Assembly: GCA_902765005.1 (NCBI GenBank)
Contig: CACWYB010000001.1
Location: forward strand, 124,001-188,000
Length of the DNA: 64,000 nucleotides
DNA from: an uncultured Eubacteriales bacterium
GTDB taxonomy: Bacteria > Bacillota > Clostridia > Christensenellales > CAG-138
Direction of reading: 5' to 3'
The notes under the pieces were generated by a model. That model had not been told where the DNA came from and searched no databases. It was given only the letters and a program-made list of their open reading frames with translations. The translations under genes and the position numbers were made by a program. Below, piece after piece: positions 42,903 to 50,346 of this stretch (positions within the stretch are counted from its first letter, which is position 1; every line of letters begins with the position of its first letter).

Positions 42903-44924
42903 TCAGGCCTTGACGCCCTTCAGGGCTTCGGCCACGATGGCATCATCCGCCACATAGGGCAGGGTGATGTGGTCCTTGCCGGCGTAGAGCTTGTTGTACT
43001 CCGCCGCCGTGGTCATGGCGTTCTCGTTGCGAGCCCAGCTTCTGCGGGCCACGCCCACCATGGTGTCCCAGGGCATGGCCATCCGGAGGATGGTGTCCAC
43101 CCGCTCGGAGCCGTCCAGCACCATGCCGAAGCCGCCGTTGATGGCCCGGCCGATGCCCGTGCCGCCGCCGTTGTGCAGGGCGATATAGCTCATCCCCCGG
43201 GCCGCGTTGCCCGCGTAGCACTGGGTGGCCATGTCGGCCATGATGTTGGAACCGTCCTTGATGTTGGAGGTCTCCCGGAAAGGAGCGTCGGTGCCGCCGG
43301 TGTCGTGGTGGTCACGGCCCAGGATCACGGGGCCGATCTCCCCGTTGCGCACCATTTCATTGAACTTGAGGGCGATGTTCATCCGGCCCATGGCGTCCTG
43401 ATAGAGGATGCGGCACTGGGTGCCCACCACCAGCTTGTTCTTCTTGGCGTCCCGGACCCAAACGTAGTTGTCGTAGTCCTGGTAGCGGCGGTTGTGGTTC
43501 TTGATGTACTCCGCGGCGGCCGCGTCGGTCTTGTCCAGATCCTCCGGGTTCCGGGAGAGGCAGCACCAGCGGAAGGGACCGTAGCCGAAGTCAAAGAGCT
43601 GGGGCCCCAGGATGTCCTCCACATAGGAGGGGAACACGAAGCCGTCCAGGTCGTTTTCGCCGTTCTTGCACACGCTCTTCACGCCGGAATCGTAGACAGC
43701 CTTCAAAAAGCTGTTGCCGTAGTCGAAGAAGTAGGTGCCCTTCTCGTGGAACTTGCAGATCATCTCATAGTGATGATGGAGGGTCTTGTCCACCAGCTTG
43801 CGGAAGCCCTCGGGATCCTTATCCAGCATCTCGGTCCGCTCCGCGAAGGTAAGGCCCTGGGGGCAGTAGCCGCCGTCGTAGGGCACGTGGCAGGAGGTCT
43901 GGTCGCTCATCAGATCCACATGGACGTTCTTCTCGTAGAGGTACTCCAAAAGGTCCACGATGTTGCCGTTGTAGGCCACGGCGCAGGGCTGGCCGGCCTT
44001 CTGGTGATCGAGGGCGATCTTCAGGGCCTCGGCCAGATCCGCCGTCCGGTGGCTCACCCAGCCCTGGGTGTAGCGGGTGTCGATGCGGGAATCGTCCACC
44101 TCGGCGATGATGGAGGCGGCGCCGGCGATCATGGCCGCCTTGCCCTGGGCGCCGCTCATGCCGCCCAGGCCCGCGGAGACGAAGAGCTTGCCGGCCAGGT
44201 TCTCATCGTTGGGGATGCCCAGCTTCAGACGGCCCGCGTTCAAGAGGGTGTTGAAGGTGCCGTGGACGATGCCCTGGGGCCCGATGTACATCCAGCCGCC
44301 GGCGGTCATTTGGCCGTAGTTGGCCACGCCCAGGGCCGCGGCCCGGTTGAAGTTCTCCTGGTCGTCGAAGGTGCCCACCATGAGGCCGTTGGTGATGATG
44401 ACCCGGGGGGCCAGCTTATGGGAGTGGAACAGGCCCAGGGGATGGCCGGACATGACCACCAGGGTCTGCTCGTCCGTGAGCTGCTCCAGATACTTCTTGA
44501 TGAGCCGATACTGCATCCAGTTCTGGCAGACCTGGCCGGTCTCGCCATAGGTGGTGAGCTCATAGGGGTAGAGGGCCACATCGAAGTCCAGGTTGTTGTC
44601 GATCATGACCTGGATGGCCCGGCCCTCGATGCACTTGCCCTTGTACTCGTCGATGGGCTTGCCGTAGAGCTTGCCGGCGGGACGGAACCGATAGCCGTAG
44701 ATACGGCCGTGCTCCTCCAGCTCCTGGGCAAACTCCTTGGCCATCTTGGCATGGTGGTCCGGATGGATGTACCTCAGGGCGTTCTTGATGGCCAGGGCCT
44801 TGTCCGCCTCGGTCAGGTGGGATTCCCGGCGGGGCGCCCGGCGATAGCCCGGCTCCAGGGGGGGATAGTCAGGAAGCTCATAATCCAGCTTGATGGTCAT
44901 AGCGGCATCGGAAAAATCGATCAT
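42903..44924 (-). CDS. hutU: Urocanate hydratase
   Basis: A 673-residue enzyme of the long form, compared with ~555 in Proteobacteria and Bacillus and ~676 in vertebrate UROC1. The NAD+-binding core is visible (SAGLGGMSGAQGKAAMIAGA), followed by VAYNGNIVDLLEYL, SDQTSCHVPYDGGY and the C-terminal NGGGTGIGRAINGGFG. It hydrates urocanate to imidazolone propionate using tightly bound NAD+ as electrophile. First gene of the hut operon, divergent from a LysR regulator with a T-N11-A palindrome between them. Histidine ammonia-lyase is not in the window. Confidence 0.95.
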   Translation of the reverse strand: MIDFSDAAMTIKLDYELPDYPPLEPGYRRAPRRESHLTEADKALAIKNALRYIHPDHHAKMAKEFAQELEEHGRIYGYRFRPAGKLYGKPIDEYKGKCIEGRAIQVMIDNNLDFDVALYPYELTTYGETGQVCQNWMQYRLIKKYLEQLTDEQTLVVMSGHPLGLFHSHKLAPRVIITNGLMVGTFDDQENFNRAAALGVANYGQMTAGGWMYIGPQGIVHGTFNTLLNAGRLKLGIPNDENLAGKLFVSAGLGGMSGAQGKAAMIAGAASIIAEVDDSRIDTRYTQGWVSHRTADLAEALKIALDHQKAGQPCAVAYNGNIVDLLEYLYEKNVHVDLMSDQTSCHVPYDGGYCPQGLTFAERTEMLDKDPEGFRKLVDKTLHHHYEMICKFHEKGTYFFDYGNSFLKAVYDSGVKSVCKNGENDLDGFVFPSYVEDILGPQLFDFGYGPFRWCCLSRNPEDLDKTDAAAAEYIKNHNRRYQDYDNYVWVRDAKKNKLVVGTQCRILYQDAMGRMNIALKFNEMVRNGEIGPVILGRDHHDTGGTDAPFRETSNIKDGSNIMADMATQCYAGNAARGMSYIALHNGGGTGIGRAINGGFGMVLDGSERVDTILRMAMPWDTMVGVARRSWARNENAMTTAAEYNKLYAGKDHITLPYVADDAIVAEALKGVKA

Positions 44925-44991
44925 GGATATGTCCTCTCTTTCTGTATTTTTGCCGAGGCGGCGGCGTTTGGTCCCGTCTCTTCTTTCCTAC

Positions 44992-45043
44992 TTGTATTAT
45001 ACAGCGGATGTGATATAATCAAAAATATTTAGTTGATATTTTT
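44992..45043. promoter_or_regulatory. Divergent lysR/hutU control region with LysR-type box
   Basis: AAAAATAT (45021-45028), 7 bases, ATATTTTT (45036-45043): a perfect inverted repeat with the T-N11-A core of LysR boxes. A plus-strand promoter for the regulator reads TTGTAT (44992-44997), 16 bases, TATAAT (45014-45019). On the minus strand TATAAT (45001-44996) with a poor -35 could serve hutU, as expected for an activator-dependent promoter. Confidence 0.65.
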
Positions 45044-45072
45044 GCAATACTTTTCAGGTATGGAGGCTGCCT

Positions 45073-45981
45073 ATGACCATTCGACAGCTGGAATACTTCT
45101 GCGCCGTGGCGGAGGAGGGCAGCGTTTCCGCCGCCGCCCGCCGGCTCCACGTGGCCCAGCCCCCTATCTCCCGGCAGATCGCCCTCATGGAGCAGGAGCT
45201 GGGGGCCACCCTCTTTCAGCGGGGCAACAAGGGCATGCAGCTCACGGAGGCCGGGGAACGGCTCTACCAGCAGGGCCGCCAGTACATCGCGGACATGGGG
45301 CAGCTGGCCGAACAGGTCCGCTCCCTGGGCACCGGGGTGAAGGGCATGGTCCGGGTGGGGCTCCTCTACTCCACGGTGCCCTATGCCCTGCCCTATCTGC
45401 GGGCCTACCGGGCGGCCTATCCCCAGGTGGAGCTGTATATCCACCTGGGCGCTCCCCAGGATCTGATCGCGGATTTGAACCGGGGGAATCTGAACGCCCT
45501 GTTCCTCCGGGCAGGGGTCCGGGAGACCCTGGGCCTGGAGGGGCGTATCCTGGGCAAGGACGAGCTCAAGCTCATCGTCACCGCCCAGACGGACCCGGCC
45601 CCGGAGCTGGAGCAGATCCCCATCGACCGGCTGCGGGGCGTGCCCATGTGCCTGCTCAGGAGCGACGATTTGTGGGGCTACAACGACGCCCTGGTGAAGG
45701 AATGTCAGCGGCGGGACTTCGCGCCCAACATCGTCTGCCAGTGCTACGACACGCCCATGGCCATGCAGCTGGTCCAGTCCGGCTTCGGGGTCAGCTTTCT
45801 GCCGGAGAGCATCGTGAAGACCATGCCCCGCTCCGGCATCTACGCCAAGGGCATCCGGGGGCTTTCCGAATCCTTCTACGTCATCCTGGCCTACGACGAC
45901 AAGGCCTATCATTCCGGCAGCGTGGAGCGGTTTTTGCGCTTTGAAGCGAAGGAACTCCCGCCCGAAAACCGAAAAAAATAA
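45073..45981 (+). CDS. LysR family transcriptional regulator, probable hut regulator
   Basis: A 302-residue protein with a LysR helix-turn-helix at 1-60 (MTIRQLEYFCAVAEEGSVSAAARRLHVAQ, then PPISRQIALME) and a C-terminal effector domain of two Rossmann-like lobes. It is divergent from hutU and followed by ftcD on the same strand, so it probably activates histidine degradation in response to urocanate or histidine. The ligand is inferred from position. It should also repress itself at the overlapping operator. Confidence 0.88.
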   Translation: MTIRQLEYFCAVAEEGSVSAAARRLHVAQPPISRQIALMEQELGATLFQRGNKGMQLTEAGERLYQQGRQYIADMGQLAEQVRSLGTGVKGMVRVGLLYSTVPYALPYLRAYRAAYPQVELYIHLGAPQDLIADLNRGNLNALFLRAGVRETLGLEGRILGKDELKLIVTAQTDPAPELEQIPIDRLRGVPMCLLRSDDLWGYNDALVKECQRRDFAPNIVCQCYDTPMAMQLVQSGFGVSFLPESIVKTMPRSGIYAKGIRGLSESFYVILAYDDKAYHSGSVERFLRFEAKELPPENRKK

Positions 45982-46013
45982 GGCCCCGACAGGCAAGAAG
46001 CGAACGGCTTTCG

Positions 46014-46043
46014 TTTACAGGCCTTCTTCGCCTGTGGTATCAT
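46014..46043 (+). promoter_or_regulatory. Promoter of the ftcD operon with internal palindrome
   Basis: TTTACA (46014-46019), 18 bases, TATCAT (46038-46043). Between the hexamers lies ACAGGC (46017-46022), 7 bases, GCCTGT (46030-46035), a perfect inverted repeat that could be an operator. Confidence 0.55.
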
Positions 46044-46109
46044 TCTATTGAAAACAGATTTATCCGCCGCGGCGGAAACAATATAAGCATTCAGGAGGAA
46101 TCTTTCGTT

Positions 46110-47024
46110 ATGGCAAAACTCGTAGAAACCATCCCCAATTTCAGCTGCAGCAAGGAAAAGGACGAGGCCGCCTACAACGCCCTGGTGAAGACCGCCAACA
46201 GCGTGCCCGGCTGCACCCTCTTTGACGCCCAGACCGACGGCAACCACAACCGCTGCGTGTTCACCCTCATCGGCTCCCCGGAGGCCATCGAGGAGGTGGC
46301 CTTCCAGCTGACCAAGACCGCGTCCGAGGTCATCGACATGACCAAACACCACGGCGAGCACAAGCGCATGGGCGCCACCGACGTGATCCCCTTCGTGCCC
46401 CAGATGAATGTGACGGTGCAGGAGTGCATCGACATGAGCCGCCGCCTGGGCCAGCGGATCTGGGACGAGCTGAAGATCCCCTCCTTCCTCTATGAGGACA
46501 GCGCCACCCGGCCCGAGCGCCGGAATTTGGCCACCTGCCGCAAGGGCGAGTTCGAGGGCATGCCCGAGAAGCTTCTGCAGCCCGAATGGGCCCCGGACTT
46601 CGGCGAGCGGAAGATCCACCCCACCGCCGGCATCACCGCCATCGGCGCCCGGATGCCCCTCATTGCCTTTAACTGCAACCTGGCCACCGACGACGTGGAG
46701 ATTGCCAAGAAGATCGCCAAGGCCATCCGAGGCTCCTCCGGCGGCTTTAGGAGCTGCAAGGCCATGGGCTTCATGCTGGAGGATCGGGGCATCGCCCAGG
46801 TGTCCATGAACATGGTGAACTACGAGGACACCCCCCTGTATCTGGCCTATGAAATGATCAAGTCCCTGGCCGAGCGCTACGGCACCCGGGTCATCGAGAG
46901 CGAGATCGTGGGCCTGACCCCCGCCAAGGCCCTCATCGACTGCGCGGAGTTCTATCTCAAAGCCAAGGATTTCGACTGCAAGAACCAGGTGATGGAGTAT
47001 CACCTGATCGACATGAACCACTGA
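46110..47024 (+). CDS. ftcD: Glutamate formimidoyltransferase
   Basis: A 304-residue protein matching the N-terminal transferase half of formiminotransferase-cyclodeaminase: ETIPNFSCSKEKD, LFDAQTDGNHNRCVFTLIG, HHGEHKRMGATDVIPFVP (containing the catalytic His region) and GARMPLIAFNCNL. It moves the formimino group of N-formiminoglutamate to THF, yielding glutamate and 5-formimino-THF. In this organism transferase and cyclodeaminase are separate genes 16 bases apart. AGGAGGA precedes the ATG. Confidence 0.95.
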   Translation: MAKLVETIPNFSCSKEKDEAAYNALVKTANSVPGCTLFDAQTDGNHNRCVFTLIGSPEAIEEVAFQLTKTASEVIDMTKHHGEHKRMGATDVIPFVPQMNVTVQECIDMSRRLGQRIWDELKIPSFLYEDSATRPERRNLATCRKGEFEGMPEKLLQPEWAPDFGERKIHPTAGITAIGARMPLIAFNCNLATDDVEIAKKIAKAIRGSSGGFRSCKAMGFMLEDRGIAQVSMNMVNYEDTPLYLAYEMIKSLAERYGTRVIESEIVGLTPAKALIDCAEFYLKAKDFDCKNQVMEYHLIDMNH

Positions 47025-47040
47025 GCAAGGAGACCGAACC

Positions 47041-47673
47041 ATGAAGCTCTGCGATATGACCGTGACGGATTTCGTCAACACCGTGGCCTCCGACGCCCCC
47101 GCCCCCGGCGGCGGCTCCGTGGCCGCATTGGCCGGTTCCATCGGCGCGGCCCTCACCGCCATGGTGGGGAATCTGACCCAGGGCCGGAAGAAATACGCCG
47201 AATACGCCGAATTCGCCGCCCAGGTGGAGGAGAAGGGGAACGAGCTCAAGGCCCGGCTCCTGGACGTGATGGACCGGGACACGGATGCGTTCATGCTGGT
47301 CAGCGACGCCTTCTCCCTGCCCAAGACCACCGATGAAGAGAAGGCCGCCCGCTCCGCCGCCATCCAGGCCGGGCTCAAGGCCTGCACCAAGACCCCCATG
47401 GAGATGATGGAGCTGTGCGCCGAGACGGTGCGCCTCGCCGCCGACTTCTGTGAGCACGGCTTCAACGACTCCTCCGCCAGCGACCTGGGCGTGGCCTTTT
47501 TGAGCCTGTCCGCCGCCATCCGGGGGGCCTGGCTCAACGTGCTCATCAACATCTCCTCTCTCAAGGACCAGGCCTTCGCCGACGAATACCGGGCGAAGGG
47601 AGAAGCCCTGCTGGAAAAGACCCTGCCCCTCTGTGACGCAGGCTATGAGAAGATCCTGGGGATGGTGAAATGA
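47041..47673 (+). CDS. Formimidoyltetrahydrofolate cyclodeaminase
   Basis: A 210-residue helical protein with the family signature VASDAPAPGGGSVAALAGSIGAAL. It corresponds to the C-terminal half of vertebrate FTCD and would release ammonia from 5-formimino-THF to give 5,10-methenyl-THF. Its place between ftcD and hutD supports this role over the cyclohydrolase role assigned to the paralogue at 38671. It overlaps hutD by 4 bases. Confidence 0.88.
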   Translation: MKLCDMTVTDFVNTVASDAPAPGGGSVAALAGSIGAALTAMVGNLTQGRKKYAEYAEFAAQVEEKGNELKARLLDVMDRDTDAFMLVSDAFSLPKTTDEEKAARSAAIQAGLKACTKTPMEMMELCAETVRLAADFCEHGFNDSSASDLGVAFLSLSAAIRGAWLNVLINISSLKDQAFADEYRAKGEALLEKTLPLCDAGYEKILGMVK

Positions 47674-48242
47674 TCGCCGCCCGCCTGACCCCGGCGGACT
47701 ACACCACCAGTCGCTGGTCCGGCGGCGAGACCACCCAGCTGGCCATCCGGCCCCGGGGCGCCCTCTACGCCGATAGAGCCTTCCTCTGGCGGCTCAGCTC
47801 CGCCACGGTGGAGCTGGAAAAATCCAGCTTCACGCCCCTGCCCGATTACGACCGGCTCATCGCCACGTTGGAGGGGGAGATCGACCTTGTCCACGACGGC
47901 GGCCAAAAGCTGCACCTGGTCCCCTACCGGGTCCACGCCTTTGACGGGGGCAGCGACACGGTGTCCTTCGGCCAATGCCGGGACTTCAACCTTATGCTCC
48001 GCAAGGGCAAGGCCGCCGGAAGCCTTGCGCCCCTGGCGGTGACGAAGGACCCCCAGGCCCTTTCTCTGGAGGGCCCCACGGCCCTCATCTACTGCGCCCG
48101 GGGCGGCTGCGCCCTGACCCTGGGGAAGGAGCGCTGGTCCCTCTGCGCCGGTGAAAGCCTGCTTTTGGAGGAGGTTTCTCCCTGCGCCCTCACCGCGGCG
48201 GGGGACGCCATGCTCATGGTGGCCCAGATCCAAGCCCTTTGA
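47670..48242 (+). CDS. hutD: HutD family protein
   Basis: A 190-residue bicupin-like protein with HutD signatures: TTSRWSGGETTQLAIRPRG, FLWRLSSATVE, and FTPLPDYDRLIATLEGEIDL. HutD is found in many hut operons and is thought to limit pathway flux by binding formiminoglutamate or urocanate; it is not a known catalytic step. Last gene of ftcD-cyclodeaminase-hutD, ending at a strong terminator. Confidence 0.88.
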   Translation: MIAARLTPADYTTSRWSGGETTQLAIRPRGALYADRAFLWRLSSATVELEKSSFTPLPDYDRLIATLEGEIDLVHDGGQKLHLVPYRVHAFDGGSDTVSFGQCRDFNLMLRKGKAAGSLAPLAVTKDPQALSLEGPTALIYCARGGCALTLGKERWSLCAGESLLLEEVSPCALTAAGDAMLMVAQIQAL

Positions 48243-48253
48243 CCCAACCACAC

Positions 48254-48283
48254 AAAAAGCCCTCCCCGGCGGGAGGGCTTTTT
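48254..48283. terminator. Bidirectional terminator after hutD
   Basis: AAAAAGCCCTCCC, CGGC loop, GGGAGGGCTTTTT: a perfect 13-bp stem with A and T flanks, shared by hutD and the convergent gene at 48294. Confidence 0.92.
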
Positions 48284-48293
48284 CGTTCTCACG

Positions 48294-48962
48294 TCAGCAC
48301 CCGTACATATGGGTCTTCACCAGGCGGCCGGCGATCTCGTCGCCGAAGAGGTTCTTCACCTGGTCCACCGCGGGGCCGCCCTGGCTGTAGAGGGTCTGGG
48401 CAAAGGCGCTGACCTTGGCGCCCTTCTCCTCCCGGTCGCAGGCGGGCAGCAGCGCCAGCTGCCGCAGATACTCCTCGAAGTAGGCCTTTCCCGCCGCCTG
48501 GAATCGCTCCGTGAAGCCCTTGCCGGTCTTGGCGTAGGAGAAGGGGTAGCGGATATCATCATACCAGTGGGGGCCGCTCACATAGTCGGGAATGTCCTCA
48601 TCCCGCTGCCAAAGGGCTTCGTAGGCCGCCGCCTGCTCTTGGGGCAGGGGCAAAAGCTGATCGTCGTAAAACTCCGCCATGAAGGTCTCCTTGCCCATGG
48701 CCTGGACCATGTCCAGGTTGATGAGGGGCGCGTCCTTCCCGGTGACGCTAAGCACCACCGTTTCCATTTTCATCATGCCTAGCATGGCGTTCATGGTCAT
48801 GACGCACAGGTGCCCCAGGCCCTCCACGTCATAGCACTTGGTGAAAAAGTGCATGCCCTTCTTGGAGAGCGCGGCGTCGCCGCCCAGATCCAGCTCCTTC
48901 ACCGCGTAGGTCTTTGCCAGTTGATCCAGCACATAGGACCCCAGGAAATCGAACGTCTTCAT
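48294..48962 (-). CDS. Unrecognised cytoplasmic protein
   Basis: A 222-residue soluble protein I cannot place in a family. It is a convincing gene: ATG after a GA-rich ribosome site, typical codon use, a shared terminator at its end. Features seen: a YDVEGLGHLCVMTMNAMLGMMKM hydrophobic segment, INLDMVQAMGKETFMAEFYDD, and a Tyr/Trp-rich stretch SGPHWYDDIRYPFSYAKTG. The middle segment loosely recalls ferredoxin-dependent bilin reductases (a conserved Asp/Glu-rich substrate pocket), but that is only a guess. Monocistronic. Confidence 0.7.
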   Translation of the reverse strand: MKTFDFLGSYVLDQLAKTYAVKELDLGGDAALSKKGMHFFTKCYDVEGLGHLCVMTMNAMLGMMKMETVVLSVTGKDAPLINLDMVQAMGKETFMAEFYDDQLLPLPQEQAAAYEALWQRDEDIPDYVSGPHWYDDIRYPFSYAKTGKGFTERFQAAGKAYFEEYLRQLALLPACDREEKGAKVSAFAQTLYSQGGPAVDQVKNLFGDEIAGRLVKTHMYGC

Positions 48963-49021
48963 ATCTGTCCCTCTTTCTCATTTTGTATCATTCTACCACG
49001 TTTTCTCCAAAAGAAAAGCCC

Positions 49022-50146
49022 TCATTCCAGCGGACGCCCGCCCAGATAGACCCGCTTCAGGTTCAGCTTTTCGTCGCACAGGAGGAAGTCCCCGAAGGCC
49101 CCGGGCCGGATGGCGCCGATCTGCCTTTCCTTTCCGATGCGCTTTGCCGGAATCAGCGTGGCCGCCAGGAGGGCCTCCTCCCGGGGGATCCCCCAGGCCA
49201 CGGCGTTTTTGAGGCAGGTGAACAGATCCGTGGCCGAGCCGGCCAAGGTCCCGTCCGCCAGGCGAACGGCCCGTCCCTTCAGGGTGACGGGCAGGCCCCC
49301 CAGCTCATAGGCTCCCTCCGGCAGGCCGCAGCAGCGGATGGAGTCGGAGATGAGGGCGATGCGGCCCGAAAACAGCCTAAAGGCCGCCCGGACCATGCTG
49401 GGGTGGACATGGAGTCCGTCGGCGATGAGCTCCGCCGTCACGTTCTCCCGCTCGCTGGCCGCCCCGATCAGCCCCGGGGCGCGGTGGTGAAGGGGCGGCA
49501 TGGCGTTAAACAGGTGGGTCACATGGCTGGCCCCGGCCGAAAAGGCCGCGGCGGCCCGGTCATAGTCCGCCTCCGTGTGAGCGAGGGACACGGTGCAGGC
49601 CTTCGCCGCCTGCCGGATGAACGCCTCCGCCCTCGCAAGCTCCGGGGCCACGTCCACCAGGGCGACGCACCCGCCGCAGGCCCCGTTCAGCGCCCGGAAG
49701 GCTTCCCCGTCCGGCAGCCGCAGATAGGCTTCATTCTGGGCGCCCCGTTTCGCCGGGGAAAGGAAGGGCCCCTCCATATGGATGCCCGCCATCCTGGCCC
49801 CGCCCTCCGGCGGGTCGTCGGCATAGGCCGCCGCCGTCAGGAAGGCTTCCCGCAGCCGCTCGTAGGGCAGGGACATGGACGTGGGGCAGAAGGCGGTGAC
49901 CCCGTGGGCGGCGTAAAACCGCCCCATACGCTTGAGGCCCGGCAGGTCCCCGTCGGAAAAATCCGCGCCGGCGCAGCCGTGGGTGTGGATGTCCACCAGG
50001 CCGGGCAGGACCAGCGCCCCCTGAAGGTCGATCCCCTCCGCAGAAACCTCCTCCCCCACCTGGGTGAACCGGCCGTTCTCCACCCGAAAACACCCCCGTT
50101 GAAACCGCCCCTCGGGCAAAAAGATGCAGGCGTTGGTAAAGAGCAT
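49022..50146 (-). CDS. nagA: N-acetylglucosamine-6-phosphate deacetylase
   Basis: A 374-residue amidohydrolase. LVDIHTHGCAGADFSDG is the N-terminal metal motif; HMEGPFLSPAKRGAQ, SLAHTEADYD, HLFNAMPPLHHRAPG and LISDSIRCCG carry the metal ligands, substrate loop and catalytic Asp. It deacetylates GlcNAc-6-phosphate to glucosamine-6-phosphate and acetate for amino-sugar use or wall recycling. nagB is not adjacent, so it is a lone gene, divergent from the operon at 50347. Confidence 0.92.
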   Translation of the reverse strand: MLFTNACIFLPEGRFQRGCFRVENGRFTQVGEEVSAEGIDLQGALVLPGLVDIHTHGCAGADFSDGDLPGLKRMGRFYAAHGVTAFCPTSMSLPYERLREAFLTAAAYADDPPEGGARMAGIHMEGPFLSPAKRGAQNEAYLRLPDGEAFRALNGACGGCVALVDVAPELARAEAFIRQAAKACTVSLAHTEADYDRAAAAFSAGASHVTHLFNAMPPLHHRAPGLIGAASERENVTAELIADGLHVHPSMVRAAFRLFSGRIALISDSIRCCGLPEGAYELGGLPVTLKGRAVRLADGTLAGSATDLFTCLKNAVAWGIPREEALLAATLIPAKRIGKERQIGAIRPGAFGDFLLCDEKLNLKRVYLGGRPLE

Positions 50147-50257
50147 GGGCTATGCCTCCTGTGGCTTGCTGTTTCTCCTCCTATTGTATTCGCTTTCCCT
50201 CGGGAAAACAAGCGTTCCGGGCCGGAGCGGGTGGGCAAAACTTTCGCCTTTTCCCGC

Positions 50258-50286
50258 TTGTTGGCGTCCAAGGTGTATGCTATACT
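50258..50286 (+). promoter_or_regulatory. Promoter of the RyR/channel/TIR operon
   Basis: TTGTTG (50258-50263), 17 bases, TATACT (50281-50286), 60 bases before the first ATG. One promoter for three tightly packed genes. Confidence 0.7.
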
Positions 50287-50346
50287 GTATTATATATTGG
50301 ATAATATGCCGATTTTTCAAAAGTCGCCTGGTGGGAGGAACGCGGA

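Noticed and set aside
42558..45032. An 824-codon open frame opposite hutU.
   Set aside because: Antisense shadow of hutU; Val/Gly/His-rich translation without domains.
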